From the NCBI RefSeq assembly GCF_003116135.1, contig NZ_PDOA01000002.1:1-64000 (forward strand): a stretch of DNA of 64,000 nt, in the 5' to 3' direction. The position numbers and the translations under genes were made by a program. The DNA is from Teichococcus aestuarii (GTDB lineage: Bacteria > Pseudomonadota > Alphaproteobacteria > Acetobacterales > Acetobacteraceae). Every line of letters starts with the position of its first letter. Position 1 is the first letter of the stretch. The notes beneath the pieces were generated by a model, which was given only the letters and a program-made list of their open reading frames with translations, did not search any database and was not told the origin of the DNA. Shown here piece after piece: positions 53,841-63,591 of this stretch.

Positions 53841-56800
53841 TCAAAGGGCCCAGAAATGCCAGGTGAACAGGGTCTCGATGCCGGGCAGGGCGATCTCGAA
53901 CTCGGCCTCCGTATCGCCATCCGTGTTGCCGTAGAGCACGCCGCCCTGCAGGTAGAGCTGGCCGGCGGCGGTGAAGCCGGCCTCCATGCGCAGCACGAAG
54001 GCCTGGTCTCCCGCGAGATCGGCATTGGCGTCGATGCCGGAGAGGTCGAGCTGGTCGGTATAGGCGGCGGCCGAGAAATCCGTCACCGTGTCCCGCGCCG
54101 CGCCGGGGCCGGCATCGCCGCCGGCGAAGATGAAGCGGTCATTGCCCGCGCCGCCGGTCAGGGTGTCGGCGCCGGCACCGCCGGTCAGCCAGTCATTCCC
54201 GGCGCCGCCCAGCAGCGTGTCGTTGCCCGCGCCGCCCAGCAGCGTGTCGTTGCCGCCACCGCCGCGCAGGGTGTCGTCGCCCTCCAGGCCGGAGAGGGTG
54301 TCGTGATTGCCGCGGCCGGAGAGGATGTCGGCGGCCGCGCCGCCCGTCAGGGCCAGGGCGGGGGGCAGTTCCAGCAGGCCGGAGCCGGGCAGCACCTCCT
54401 CCAGCAGCCCATCCAGCCCCGTGACCTGGATCAGGCCGTCGGTGAAGCCGTCGCCATCGCGGTCCACCAGGAGCTGCGCGCCGGACTGGCGGAATTCCGG
54501 CTCGCCTATGGCCGCGAAGGCGTCCGCGCCGATGAAGCGGCCTTGCAGGGCCGAGAGATCGATCCTGTCGCCCACCGCGAAGTCGGTGATGGTGTCGGTG
54601 AAGCCGCCGGCCAGCTCGGCGGCGCTCCAGGCGAAGTTGTCATTGCCGGCGCCGCCGGTCAGCGTGTCGCCGCCGAGGCCGCCATCGAGCGTGTCGGCGC
54701 CGTCGCCGCCCAGCAGCGTGTCCTGGCCGCGCCCGCCGGCGAGGGTGTCGTCGCCGCCCAGGCCGGAAAGCCGGTCATCCCCCTCCCGCCCGGCGAGGCT
54801 GTCGGCGCCGCCGCCGCCGGTGAGCTGGAGGTCCGGCACCCGCCGCAGGAGGCCGGAGCCGCTGGCGGTCTCCTCCAGCCAGGTGGCGGCGCCGATGGCG
54901 AGGGTGGCATCGCCCAGCCCGTCGCCGTCGAGGTCCACCGTCACCCAGCTTTGCGCCGAGACGGTGACGCGGAGCTGCGCGCCGCCCCCGGCCTGGAAGG
55001 CTTCGCTGCCGATGAACCGCGCGCCCAGGGCCGAAAGGTCCAGGACATCCTCCGCCTGCAGGTCGGTGACCAGGTCGCCGGCCAGCTCGGCGGCGCCGCG
55101 GAACAGGAAGGTGTCGGCGCCGGCACCGCCGGTCAGTGTATCGGCGCCGAGGCCGCCGGTCAGAATGTCCGCGCCGTCGCCGCCGCGCAGCGTGTCCGCG
55201 CCGGTGCCGCCCTCGAGCAGGTCGTCGCCTTCGTCACCCTGGAGCAGGTCGTCGCCGCTGCCGCCAAGGAGCTGGTCCTGGCCGGCGCCGCCGCGCAGCG
55301 TGTCGTCGCCCGCGCCGCCATCCAGCCGGTCGTGGCCTTCCAGGCCGAGCAGCAGGTCGCGGCCGCCGCGGCCCGCCAGGGTGTCGTCGGCCGCCGTGCC
55401 CTGCAGCGTCAGGTCCGGCACGCGCACCAGGACGTTGGAGCCGCTGCGGGTTTCCTCCAGCGCCATGAGGCCGTCCAGCAGCAGCGCCAGATCGGCGGCG
55501 CCGTCGCCATCCATGTCGATGGCCAGGACGGACTGGCCGTTCTCCCACAGCACCGCCATCTGCCCGGCCACGCGGGTCAGGCCGCTCTCCGAAAGGGAGA
55601 GGCCACCCAGGGCGCTCAGGTCGAGCTGGTCGCCCAGCTCGAAATCGGTGATGCGGTCCTCGCGCAGGCCGATCTCGTCGGTGGCGCGGTAGCGGATGGC
55701 ATCGGCGTTCTCGCCACCCGAGATCACGTCCCGCCCGGTGCCGGGCTGCAGCACGTCGCTGCCCGCGCCGCCGATGAGGATGTCGTCGCCGCCTTCGCCG
55801 CGCAGGATGTCGTTGCCGGCGCCGCCATCGAGCAGGTCGTTGCCGCCGCGCCCGGCCAGGGTGTCGTTGCCGCCTTCGCCATACAGCGTGTCATGGCCCG
55901 CGCCGCCGACGCCGATATTCGCCGTGTCGCCGCCGCGCCAGTTGACCACCGGCGCCAGCCGCAGCAGGCCGGAGCCAGGCGCCGTTTCCTGCAAGGCCCC
56001 CGCGCCGCGCAGCAGCACGCTCTGCTCGGCCACCCCGTCGCCATCCGCGTCGATCTGCAGCAGCGTGTCGTTGCCGCTGCGCTGGTGGCGCGCCTCGGGG
56101 CGCAGGCCGCTGAAGGGCGCCTCCGCGATCCAGGCCGGGTAGCCAAGGTCGATGATGCGGATGAGGTCGCTGCTGGAGAGGTCGGTGATGATGTCGGCCG
56201 CACCCGCCTGCGGGGTGATGACGAAGATGTCGATGCCGGCGCCGCCCTCCAGCGTGTCGTTGCCGGCGCCGCCCTCCAGCGTGTCGTTGCCGGCGCCACC
56301 GGAGAGCCGGTCATGGCCGGCCCCGCCGCGCAGCGTGTCGTTGCCGGCACCGCCCTCCAGCGTGTCGTTGCCGGCCCCGCCATCCAGCGTGTCGTTGCCG
56401 GCGGTGCCTTGCAGGGTGCGGTCCAGCGCCAGTTGCAGCAGCCGCGATCCGGGCGCCGTCTCCTCCAGCGCCACCCCGCCGGTCGCCACCACGGCGCCGG
56501 TCTCCGCCACGCCGTCGCCATCCGCGTCGATCCAGAGCATGCCGTCGCCAAAGCGGATCTCGCCGCGCGTGCCGGAGAGCTCGGCACCGCCGATGAAGGC
56601 GAAGCCGGCCAGGGCGGCGAGGTCGATGCGGTCATCCGCCGCCATGTCGCGGATGGCGTCTCCGGCCAGCTCGGCGGCGCTGGCGTAGCGGAACACGTCC
56701 TGCCCCGCGCCGCCGCGCAGCGTGTCGGCCCCCATTCCGCCGGCGAGGATGTCGTTGCCGGTGCCGCCATCCAGCGTGTCGTCGCCATCACCGCCGTCCA

Positions 56801-57914
56801 GCGTGTCGTCGCCGCTGCCGCCGCCCAGCGTGTCGTTGCCGGTGCCGCCGTCCAGCGTATCGTTGCCGCCGCCGCCGAGCAGGCGGTCATTGCCGCCGAG
56901 ACCGTTCAGGCGGTCGTCGCCCAGCCCGCCATCGAGCAGGTCGCCGCTGGCGGTGCCGCCCAGCCTGTCGGCGCCATCCGTGCCGGCCAGGGAGACGGGC
57001 GCGACGCGCACCAGCCGCCGCGAGCCGGCGCTGGTCTCGGCCAGCATGTCGGTGCCGGAGACCCAGGCGCTGATCTCGGCCACGCCATCGCCGTCAAGGT
57101 CGAGCAGCAGCCGCTTGTCCTGGTTGCGCATCTCCCCCGGCGTGCCGCTGAACGCGGCGTCGCCGATGTAGCGCAGGAAGGTGAGCGGCGTGAGGTCGAT
57201 CACGTCGCTGGCCGAGAAATCCTGCAGGATGTCGCCCTGCAGCTCCTCGGCGGCGAGGTAGCGGTAGGTGTCCTTCGCCGCGCCCCCCAGCAGGATGTCG
57301 GCGCCGGCGCCGCCGATGATCAGGTCCTCGCCGTCGCCGCCCTTCAGCACGTCCTCGCCATCGCCGCCGGCCAGCGTGTCGTTGCCGCCGAGGCCGATCA
57401 GCCGGTCGTCGCCGGCGCCGCCCGTGAGCGTGTCGGCGCCGGCGCCGCCGCTGAGGTTGAGCGGCTCGGCCAGTTGCAGGATGCGCGAGCCGGGCGCCGT
57501 CTCCACGAGGCGGTAGGTACCGTTCAGCGCCAGCACGATCTCCGCCTCGCCGAGGCCGCGCTGGTCGATCTGCAGCAGCGTGACGCCCGGCGCCCAGGCG
57601 ACGCGCATCTCCAGCGCCGTGCCGCTGAAGGGCAGCGTGCCCAGGAAGGCCAGGCCGGCGATGGCGGAGAAATCCAGCTGGTCGCCGCTGGCGAAATCGA
57701 CGATGCGGTCGAGATGCGCCTCCTCGGGCGCCAGGAAGCGGAAGGTGTCGCCGCCGGCGCCGCCGGACAGCGCATCGGCGCCGCGCCCGCCGGTCAGGAT
57801 GTCGTTGCCGTCGCCGCCCGAGAGGGTGTCGTTGCCGCCCTGGCCCTGCAGGATGTCGGCCTGCGCCGTGCCGGTGAGCGTGTCGTTGCCTGATCCGCCG
57901 ATGAAGTTCGCCAT
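53841..57914 (-). CDS. giant modular RTX calcium-binding protein
   Basis: 1357 residues made of about eight copies of one module. Each copy has 3-9 nonapeptide RTX repeats (GGAGNDTLxGG), then a DFxxxDxLDLSAL strand segment (for example IVDFASGDQLDFSAIAG, LVTDLQAEDVLDLSALG), then a DADGDGVAE-type loop and a LEETAPGSxLL linker. No protease, lipase or other catalytic domain is visible, and repeats begin at residue 4 (MANFIGGSGNDTL). RTX proteins fold with calcium outside the cell and normally leave by a type I system using a C-terminal signal; the end FEIALPGIETLFTWHFWAL is hydrophobic as expected. No HlyB/HlyD genes are in the window. Confidence 0.88.
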   Translation of the reverse strand: MANFIGGSGNDTLTGTAQADILQGQGGNDTLSGGDGNDILTGGRGADALSGGAGGDTFRFLAPEEAHLDRIVDFASGDQLDFSAIAGLAFLGTLPFSGTALEMRVAWAPGVTLLQIDQRGLGEAEIVLALNGTYRLVETAPGSRILQLAEPLNLSGGAGADTLTGGAGDDRLIGLGGNDTLAGGDGEDVLKGGDGEDLIIGGAGADILLGGAAKDTYRYLAAEELQGDILQDFSASDVIDLTPLTFLRYIGDAAFSGTPGEMRNQDKRLLLDLDGDGVAEISAWVSGTDMLAETSAGSRRLVRVAPVSLAGTDGADRLGGTASGDLLDGGLGDDRLNGLGGNDRLLGGGGNDTLDGGTGNDTLGGGSGDDTLDGGDGDDTLDGGTGNDILAGGMGADTLRGGAGQDVFRYASAAELAGDAIRDMAADDRIDLAALAGFAFIGGAELSGTRGEIRFGDGMLWIDADGDGVAETGAVVATGGVALEETAPGSRLLQLALDRTLQGTAGNDTLDGGAGNDTLEGGAGNDTLRGGAGHDRLSGGAGNDTLEGGAGNDTLEGGAGIDIFVITPQAGAADIITDLSSSDLIRIIDLGYPAWIAEAPFSGLRPEARHQRSGNDTLLQIDADGDGVAEQSVLLRGAGALQETAPGSGLLRLAPVVNWRGGDTANIGVGGAGHDTLYGEGGNDTLAGRGGNDLLDGGAGNDILRGEGGDDILIGGAGSDVLQPGTGRDVISGGENADAIRYRATDEIGLREDRITDFELGDQLDLSALGGLSLSESGLTRVAGQMAVLWENGQSVLAIDMDGDGAADLALLLDGLMALEETRSGSNVLVRVPDLTLQGTAADDTLAGRGGRDLLLGLEGHDRLDGGAGDDTLRGGAGQDQLLGGSGDDLLQGDEGDDLLEGGTGADTLRGGDGADILTGGLGADTLTGGAGADTFLFRGAAELAGDLVTDLQAEDVLDLSALGARFIGSEAFQAGGGAQLRVTVSAQSWVTVDLDGDGLGDATLAIGAATWLEETASGSGLLRRVPDLQLTGGGGADSLAGREGDDRLSGLGGDDTLAGGRGQDTLLGGDGADTLDGGLGGDTLTGGAGNDNFAWSAAELAGGFTDTITDFAVGDRIDLSALQGRFIGADAFAAIGEPEFRQSGAQLLVDRDGDGFTDGLIQVTGLDGLLEEVLPGSGLLELPPALALTGGAAADILSGRGNHDTLSGLEGDDTLRGGGGNDTLLGGAGNDTLLGGAGNDWLTGGAGADTLTGGAGNDRFIFAGGDAGPGAARDTVTDFSAAAYTDQLDLSGIDANADLAGDQAFVLRMEAGFTAAGQLYLQGGVLYGNTDGDTEAEFEIALPGIETLFTWHFWAL

Positions 57915-58026
57915 CCTGACCCCTGACGCCTGCGAAGGTGGCGCGCGACGGGCCTTCTGCCGGCCGGCGGGGTGGATTTAGCATGGGCGGGGCAGGGGCT
58001 TGCGGCGGGTTGCGCCTCAATCCGCA

Positions 58027-58062
58027 CGGCGAGGCCGGGGAAGGGATTCCCCGGCCTCGCCG
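58027..58062. terminator. very strong hairpin between enoyl-CoA hydratase and RTX genes
   Basis: CGGCGAGGCCGGGGAA and its exact complement form a 16-bp stem with a GGGA loop, 12 bp past the hydratase stop. Confidence 0.7.
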
Positions 58063-58073
58063 CTGTCTTCCGT

Positions 58074-58862
<789 letters not shown>

Positions 58863-58913
58863 GGACGTCCTCCTGCTTGCGGCGCTTTGCGCCCTGTCTG
58901 TCCGCAGGCTACA

Positions 58914-58928
58914 TTCCGCATACGGGAA
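58914..58928. promoter_or_regulatory. TTCC-N7-GGAA near the IclR gene start
   Basis: An imperfect palindrome TTCCGCATACGGGAA lies 18 bp before the IclR start in the divergent promoter region. A similar TTCCATTCGGAA occurs after the IclR stop, upstream of the Bug gene. Candidate regulator sites only. Confidence 0.25.
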
Positions 58929-58945
58929 ATCAATCGGGATATCGA

Positions 58946-59758
58946 ATGGACACTGCCCTTCCCCTGCCCGAGCGCGATCCCGGCGCGCAGCGCGACGTGG
59001 GTGCCGTCATCCACGCCATCCGCATCCTGCAGCACCTGGCGGGGGCGACGGGCCCGCTCGGCGTGGCGGCGGTGGCGCGCGGCACGGGCATCAGCCCCAG
59101 CACCTGCTTCAACATCCTGCGCACCCTGACGCGGGCGCGCTTCGTCGCCTTCCGCGACAGCGACAAGACCTACACGCTGGGCCTGGCCGTGGCCGAGCTG
59201 GCGGCCGGGCTGATCGGCGTCAGCCATGCCGAGCTGATCCGCCCCGAGCTGGAGCGGCTGGCGCTGAACTACGACATGCTGATCGTGCTGTGGCGCGTCA
59301 CCGAGGACGGCCACATCGTGCTGATCGACCGCGCGCACAGCCACACCGCCGTGCGCGTCGAGATGCGCGTGGGGCTGCGGCTGCCGATGCTGGTGGGCGC
59401 GGTGGGGCGCTGCGTCGCCGCCGCGCTGGACCTGCCGGCCGACGAGCTGCGCCGCCGCTTCGCGACGCTCCGCTGGCAATCCCCGCCCAGCTTCGAGGCC
59501 TACCTGGCCGATGTCGCCCTCGCCCGGCAGCAGGGCTGGAGCCTCGACCAGAACAACCTCTACCGTGGCCTGATCACCGTGGCCGCCCTGGTGCGGGACC
59601 GCAACGGCCAGCCGCGCTTCGGCATCAGCGGCATCACCATCTCCGGGCAGTATGCGCCCGAGACCTTCTCGCGCCTCGGGGAGGAGCTGCGGGAGGTGGC
59701 GGCCTTCACCGGGAAGGCCCTGTTCCCCCTGGGCCACGGCATCCCGGATCAGGAATAG
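58946..59758 (+). CDS. IclR-family transcriptional regulator
   Basis: 270 residues. The N-terminal winged helix (VGAVIHAIRILQHLAGATGP, GISPSTCFNILRTLTRARF) is followed by the IclR effector domain (HIVLIDRAHSHTAVRVEMRV; GLRLPMLVGAVGRCVAAALD). It lies between the divergent crotonase gene and a downstream Bug gene and probably controls one or both in response to an organic acid. Confidence 0.88.
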   Translation: MDTALPLPERDPGAQRDVGAVIHAIRILQHLAGATGPLGVAAVARGTGISPSTCFNILRTLTRARFVAFRDSDKTYTLGLAVAELAAGLIGVSHAELIRPELERLALNYDMLIVLWRVTEDGHIVLIDRAHSHTAVRVEMRVGLRLPMLVGAVGRCVAAALDLPADELRRRFATLRWQSPPSFEAYLADVALARQQGWSLDQNNLYRGLITVAALVRDRNGQPRFGISGITISGQYAPETFSRLGEELREVAAFTGKALFPLGHGIPDQE

Positions 59759-59870
59759 CATTTTCCATTCGGAACAGGCGCTTTGCGCATGACAGGCGCG
59801 CGCGCATCGGCTCAACTCCTTCGCCAAAAGCGGCGCCCGGCAAGGGCGCCGCAGGGAGGAGGAGAACACC

Positions 59871-60890
59871 ATGAAGGTCCTGCACCGCCGCGCGCTGCTG
59901 CGCGGCACCAGCGGAGGGCTGGGCATCGCCCTGGCCGGTGGGCTGCTGCCCGGCCTGCCCCGCGCCCGGGCGCAGGAGGGCTGGCGGCCGAGCCAGACCG
60001 TGCGCGTCATCGTCCCCGCCGCCGCCGGCGGCACCACCGACATCATGGGCCGGCTGCTGGCCAACCACCTGACCCAGCACTGGGGCCAGGCGGCGGTGGT
60101 GGAGAACAAGTCCGGTGCCGGCGGCACCATCGGCACCGCCGAGGTGGTCCGCGCCAAGCCGGACGGGCACACCATCCTGCTGGGCAATATCGGGCCGCAG
60201 GCCATCGCCCACTCGCTGTTCCGCAACCTGCCCTACCGGGCGGACCAGCTCATCCCCGTCTCCAACATGATCCAGGGGCCGAACGTGCTGGTGGTGCACC
60301 CGTCCCTGCCGGTGGAGACGGCGAAGGACTTCATCGCCTATATCCGCGCCAACCCGGGCAAGCTGAGCTATGGCACGCCGGGGCTGGGGCAGTCGCCGCA
60401 TCTCTCGGCGGTGTGGTTCAGCCAGCTCACCGGCACGCGCGCCACGGCGGTGCATTACCGCGGTGCCGGCCCGTCGATGATGGGGCTGGTGGCCGGCGAG
60501 GTGCAGTTCAGCTTCGACAACCTGACCAGCGCCATGGTGCAGGTGCGCGAGGGCCGGGTGCGGGCTTTGGGCGTGAGCAGCGCCGAGCGCAACCCGCAGC
60601 TGCCCGACCTGCCGGCGATGCGGGAGGTGGCGCCGGAGCTGGCCAATTACGAGGTGAACACCTGGTTCGGCGCCTTCTACCCGGCCGGCACGCCGGAGGC
60701 GGTGGTCGGCGCGTTGAACGCGCAGATCAAGGCGCTGCTGGAGCTGCCGGAGACAAAGAAGCGCTTCGCGGAGATGGGTGGCGTCTCCGCCTATGGCACG
60801 CCGGCGCAGTATGCCGCCTTCGTCCGGGCCGAGACGGAGAAATGGGGCGAGGTGCTGAAGCGCGAGGGGCTGCAGCTCGACGCCGGCTGA
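59871..60890 (+). CDS. Bug-family tripartite tricarboxylate transporter substrate-binding protein
   Basis: 339 residues. The N-terminus MKVLHRRALLRGTSGGLGIA, with an Ala-rich stretch and RARAQ, is a signal peptide, possibly Tat-type because of RRALL. Motifs VRVIVPAAAGGTTDIMGRLL, AVVENKSGAGGTIGTAEVVR, VHYRGAGPSMMGLVAGEVQF and PQLPDLPAMREVAPE define the family. GGAGGAG precedes the ATG. Likely regulated by the upstream IclR protein. Confidence 0.88.
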   Translation: MKVLHRRALLRGTSGGLGIALAGGLLPGLPRARAQEGWRPSQTVRVIVPAAAGGTTDIMGRLLANHLTQHWGQAAVVENKSGAGGTIGTAEVVRAKPDGHTILLGNIGPQAIAHSLFRNLPYRADQLIPVSNMIQGPNVLVVHPSLPVETAKDFIAYIRANPGKLSYGTPGLGQSPHLSAVWFSQLTGTRATAVHYRGAGPSMMGLVAGEVQFSFDNLTSAMVQVREGRVRALGVSSAERNPQLPDLPAMREVAPELANYEVNTWFGAFYPAGTPEAVVGALNAQIKALLELPETKKRFAEMGGVSAYGTPAQYAAFVRAETEKWGEVLKREGLQLDAG

Positions 60891-60912
60891 GGCGGGGGCC
60901 GCGAGAGGAAAA

Positions 60913-60940
60913 GGTGGCCCGGCGCGGCAGCCGGGCCACC
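60913..60940 (-). terminator. intrinsic terminator between convergent Bug and acyl-CoA dehydrogenase genes
   Basis: GGTGGCCCGGC (60913-60923) and its exact complement (60930-60940) form an 11-bp stem with a 6-nt loop. On the minus strand it is followed by TTTT, so it is a canonical terminator for the acyl-CoA dehydrogenase operon; the stem can serve both directions. Confidence 0.8.
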
Positions 60941-60956
60941 GCGCCTCCAACGGGCC

Positions 60957-62123
60957 TCAGTAGCTGCGCGGCATGCCGAGCACATGCTCGCCCAGGTAGG
61001 AGAGGATCAGGTTGGTGCTGATCGGCGCCACCTGGTACAGCCGCGTCTCGCGGAACTTGCGCTCCACGTCGTATTCCTCGGCAAAGCCGAAGCCGCCATG
61101 CGTCTGCACGCAGGCCTCGCCCGCCGCCCAGCTCGCCTCGGCCGCCAGCATCTTGCCCATGTTGGCCTCCTCGCCCGGGTTCACCCCGGCCTCGAATTTG
61201 GCCAGCCCCTTGTGCACGATGGCCTCCGCCGCCCGCATCTGCGCATAGGCCCGCGCGATGGGGAACTGCACCCCCTGGTTCTGCCCGATCGGCCGGTTGA
61301 ACAGCACGCGCTCCTTCGAGTAGGCCACGGCCTTCTCGATGAACCACTTGGCATCGCCGATGCACTCGCTGGCGATCAGCAGCCGCTCGGCGTTCATCCC
61401 GTCCAGGATGTAGCGGAAGCCGCGCCCCTCCTCGCCCACCAGATTCTCGGCGGGCACTTCCATGTTGTCGAAGAAGACCTCGCAGGAATTGTGGTTCATC
61501 ATCGTGCGGATGGGGCGGATGGTCAGCCCCTTGCCCAGCACGGTGCGCATGTCGACGATGAAGGTGGAGAGCCCTTCGGTCTTCTTCGCCACCTGGTCGC
61601 GCGGCGTGGTGCGCGCCAGCAGCAGCATCAGGTCCGAATGCTCGGCGCGGCTGGTCCAGATCTTCTGGCCGTTGACGATGTACCGGTCGCCCTCCTTCTT
61701 CGCGAAGGTGCGCAGGCTGGTGGTGTCCGTGCCGCTGGTGGGCTCTGTCACGCCGAAGGCCTGCAGGCGCAGCTCGCCGCTGGCGATCTTGGGCAGGTAT
61801 TCCTGCTTCTGCGCCTCGCTGCCATGCCGCAGGATGGTGCCCATGATGTACATCTGCGCGTGGCAGGCGGCGCCGTTGCAGCCCTGGCGCTGCACCTCCT
61901 CCAGGATCGCCGCCGCCGCGCCGAGGCCGAGCCCGGCGCCGCCATATTCCTCCGGGATCAGTGCGGCGAGATAGCCGGCCTCGGTCAGCGCCTGGACGAA
62001 CTCGGTGGGGTAGCCCCGCACCTCGTCCAGCTTGCGCCAGTACTCGCCGGGGAAGCGGGCGCACAGCTTGGCCACCTCCTCGCGGATCTCGGCATGCGGG
62101 TCATTCGGCGTGGTCTGCAGCAT
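60957..62123 (-). CDS. acyl-CoA dehydrogenase family protein
   Basis: 388 residues. The N-terminal helical domain (AEIREEVAKLCARFPGEYWR), middle beta domain (LQAFGVTEPTSGTDTTSLRT, the flavin signature; DRYIVNGQKIWTSRAEHSDL) and C-terminal helical domain (GFRYILDGMNAERLLIASEC; VQTHGGFGFAEEYDVERKFR) are complete. The glutamate-bearing region of the last domain fits an active FAD enzyme. It follows the PrpD-like gene by 9 bp in the same operon. Confidence 0.9.
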   Translation of the reverse strand: MLQTTPNDPHAEIREEVAKLCARFPGEYWRKLDEVRGYPTEFVQALTEAGYLAALIPEEYGGAGLGLGAAAAILEEVQRQGCNGAACHAQMYIMGTILRHGSEAQKQEYLPKIASGELRLQAFGVTEPTSGTDTTSLRTFAKKEGDRYIVNGQKIWTSRAEHSDLMLLLARTTPRDQVAKKTEGLSTFIVDMRTVLGKGLTIRPIRTMMNHNSCEVFFDNMEVPAENLVGEEGRGFRYILDGMNAERLLIASECIGDAKWFIEKAVAYSKERVLFNRPIGQNQGVQFPIARAYAQMRAAEAIVHKGLAKFEAGVNPGEEANMGKMLAAEASWAAGEACVQTHGGFGFAEEYDVERKFRETRLYQVAPISTNLILSYLGEHVLGMPRSY

Positions 62124-62132
62124 GGTTGTCCT

Positions 62133-63518
62133 TCAGGCCGCCTCGGCCGGGCTGCGCAACAGGGAGGAGATGTCGTTCAGGCGGTCCATGCGGCCGATCG
62201 TCTCGGCCAGCGCCGTGGCCCGCTCCGGCCCGAGCACCGCATCGGCGAGGCCGCTGAACTTGGCGCGCAGCTCGGCCTCGGTCAGGAAGTTGTCCGGCTC
62301 GCCCTTCGGCACGATCACGGTGCGGACGAAGTCCTGGCCGCGCGCGCGCACCGTCAGCTTGCCGGACATGTTGGCCGGGAACTCGGCCTCGATCTCCGGG
62401 TCGTTCTCGCAGCGCACGCGCTGCATCATGGCGCGGATCCCGTCATCCTTCAGCAGCGCGTAGCTGTCCCAGCCCATCTGCCCGGTGGACAGCGCCGTGG
62501 CGATGACGAAGGGGCCGCTGAACTGGCCATCGACGATGTTCTGCGGGTTGGCCTTGCGCTCGGCCGGCTCGCCCACGAGCAGCATGCCGGCGCGGGAGAT
62601 GCCGAGCGTCACGGCCTCGATCTCCTCGGCCTTGAAGCCATGCTCGGCGCGCAGCGCCAGCGCGGCGTCGATGCCCGCATGGCCCCAGCGGCAGGAGGGA
62701 TAGGGCTTCACCCCCGTCGCCATCAGCTCCCAGACCTGGCCGAGATCCTGGCAGACGCGCTCGGGCTTCGGCTCCGGCGCGTAGGCGCGGAGGAAGCCCT
62801 GCTTCCCCTCGATGGCCTCCGCGGCACCCTTGAAGCCCTCCCGCGCCAGCGTCGCGGCGGCGAGGCCGGACATGCCCGCCCAGCCCACCTGGAAGCGCTT
62901 GGTCCAGGCGCCGTTGGCCAGGAATTGCAGGCTGCCCGCGCACTGGCTGAGGGCAATGCCGAGCGCCGATTCCATCCGCGCCGCATCCAGCCCGAAGACG
63001 CGGGCCGCCGCCGCCGCCGCGCCGAAGGCGCCGCAGGTGGCGGAAGGGTGGAAGCCGCGGTCGTAATGCGCGCCGGCCGGCAGGGCCAGCGCCAGCCGCA
63101 GCGCCACCTCGTAGCCGGCGACGATGCCAGCCAATACCTCGGCTCCCGAGGCACCCACCATCTCGCCCGCCGTGATGGCGGCCGGGATCACCGGCGCGCC
63201 GGGATGCACCACGGCCACCGCATGGGTGTCGTCGAAATCGAGCGAGTGGGCGAGGGTGGCATTGATCAGCACGGCGCCGGCCGGGCTGTAGGTGGCATCA
63301 TCGGCGAAGACGCGGCTCTCGCCCTTGTCCAGCCCCAGCGCCTTCACCGCCGCCAGCAGCGCGGGCGTGCTCTCCGCCTCGCCCCGCGCGCGCACGATGT
63401 TGCCGACGAGGTCGAGCACCAGGGCCTGGGCCCGGGCCATCACCTCCGGCGGCAGCGCCTCCGGCCGCAGCCCGGCGGCGAAGGCGGAAATCTCCTGCGT
63501 GATACCCATGCCCGGCAT
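62133..63518 (-). CDS. MmgE/PrpD family protein
   Basis: 461 residues. Family features: the helical N-terminus, [60 protein letters not shown] and VKPYPSCRWGHAGIDAALAL. PrpD dehydrates 2-methylcitrate, and paralogues act on other tricarboxylic or related acids; with no other methylcitrate-cycle genes here the substrate is open. It lies between the SDR gene and the acyl-CoA dehydrogenase gene, likely cotranscribed. Confidence 0.88.
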   Translation of the reverse strand: MPGMGITQEISAFAAGLRPEALPPEVMARAQALVLDLVGNIVRARGEAESTPALLAAVKALGLDKGESRVFADDATYSPAGAVLINATLAHSLDFDDTHAVAVVHPGAPVIPAAITAGEMVGASGAEVLAGIVAGYEVALRLALALPAGAHYDRGFHPSATCGAFGAAAAAARVFGLDAARMESALGIALSQCAGSLQFLANGAWTKRFQVGWAGMSGLAAATLAREGFKGAAEAIEGKQGFLRAYAPEPKPERVCQDLGQVWELMATGVKPYPSCRWGHAGIDAALALRAEHGFKAEEIEAVTLGISRAGMLLVGEPAERKANPQNIVDGQFSGPFVIATALSTGQMGWDSYALLKDDGIRAMMQRVRCENDPEIEAEFPANMSGKLTVRARGQDFVRTVIVPKGEPDNFLTEAELRAKFSGLADAVLGPERATALAETIGRMDRLNDISSLLRSPAEAA

Positions 63519-63591
63519 ATCCTTCCCCTGTGCCGGGGGCGCGCGGCCCCCGGCTTTTTCCTTGGCCCAGTCTAGCTCGGGCCAGTCTAGC

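Noticed and set aside
53473-53844. Possible gene between the Bug and RTX genes
   Set aside because: No ribosome site and no family pattern in any frame; composition is like other high-GC spacer.
54088-56688. Regular repeats suggesting a CRISPR or satellite array
   Set aside because: The roughly 27-bp periodicity is coding (three nonapeptide codon sets) and has no unique spacers.
53706-57893. Plus-strand frame of 1395 codons opposite the RTX gene
   Set aside because: It is the antisense of the GGxGxD repeats and has a periodic Val/Ala/Gly composition without family signature.
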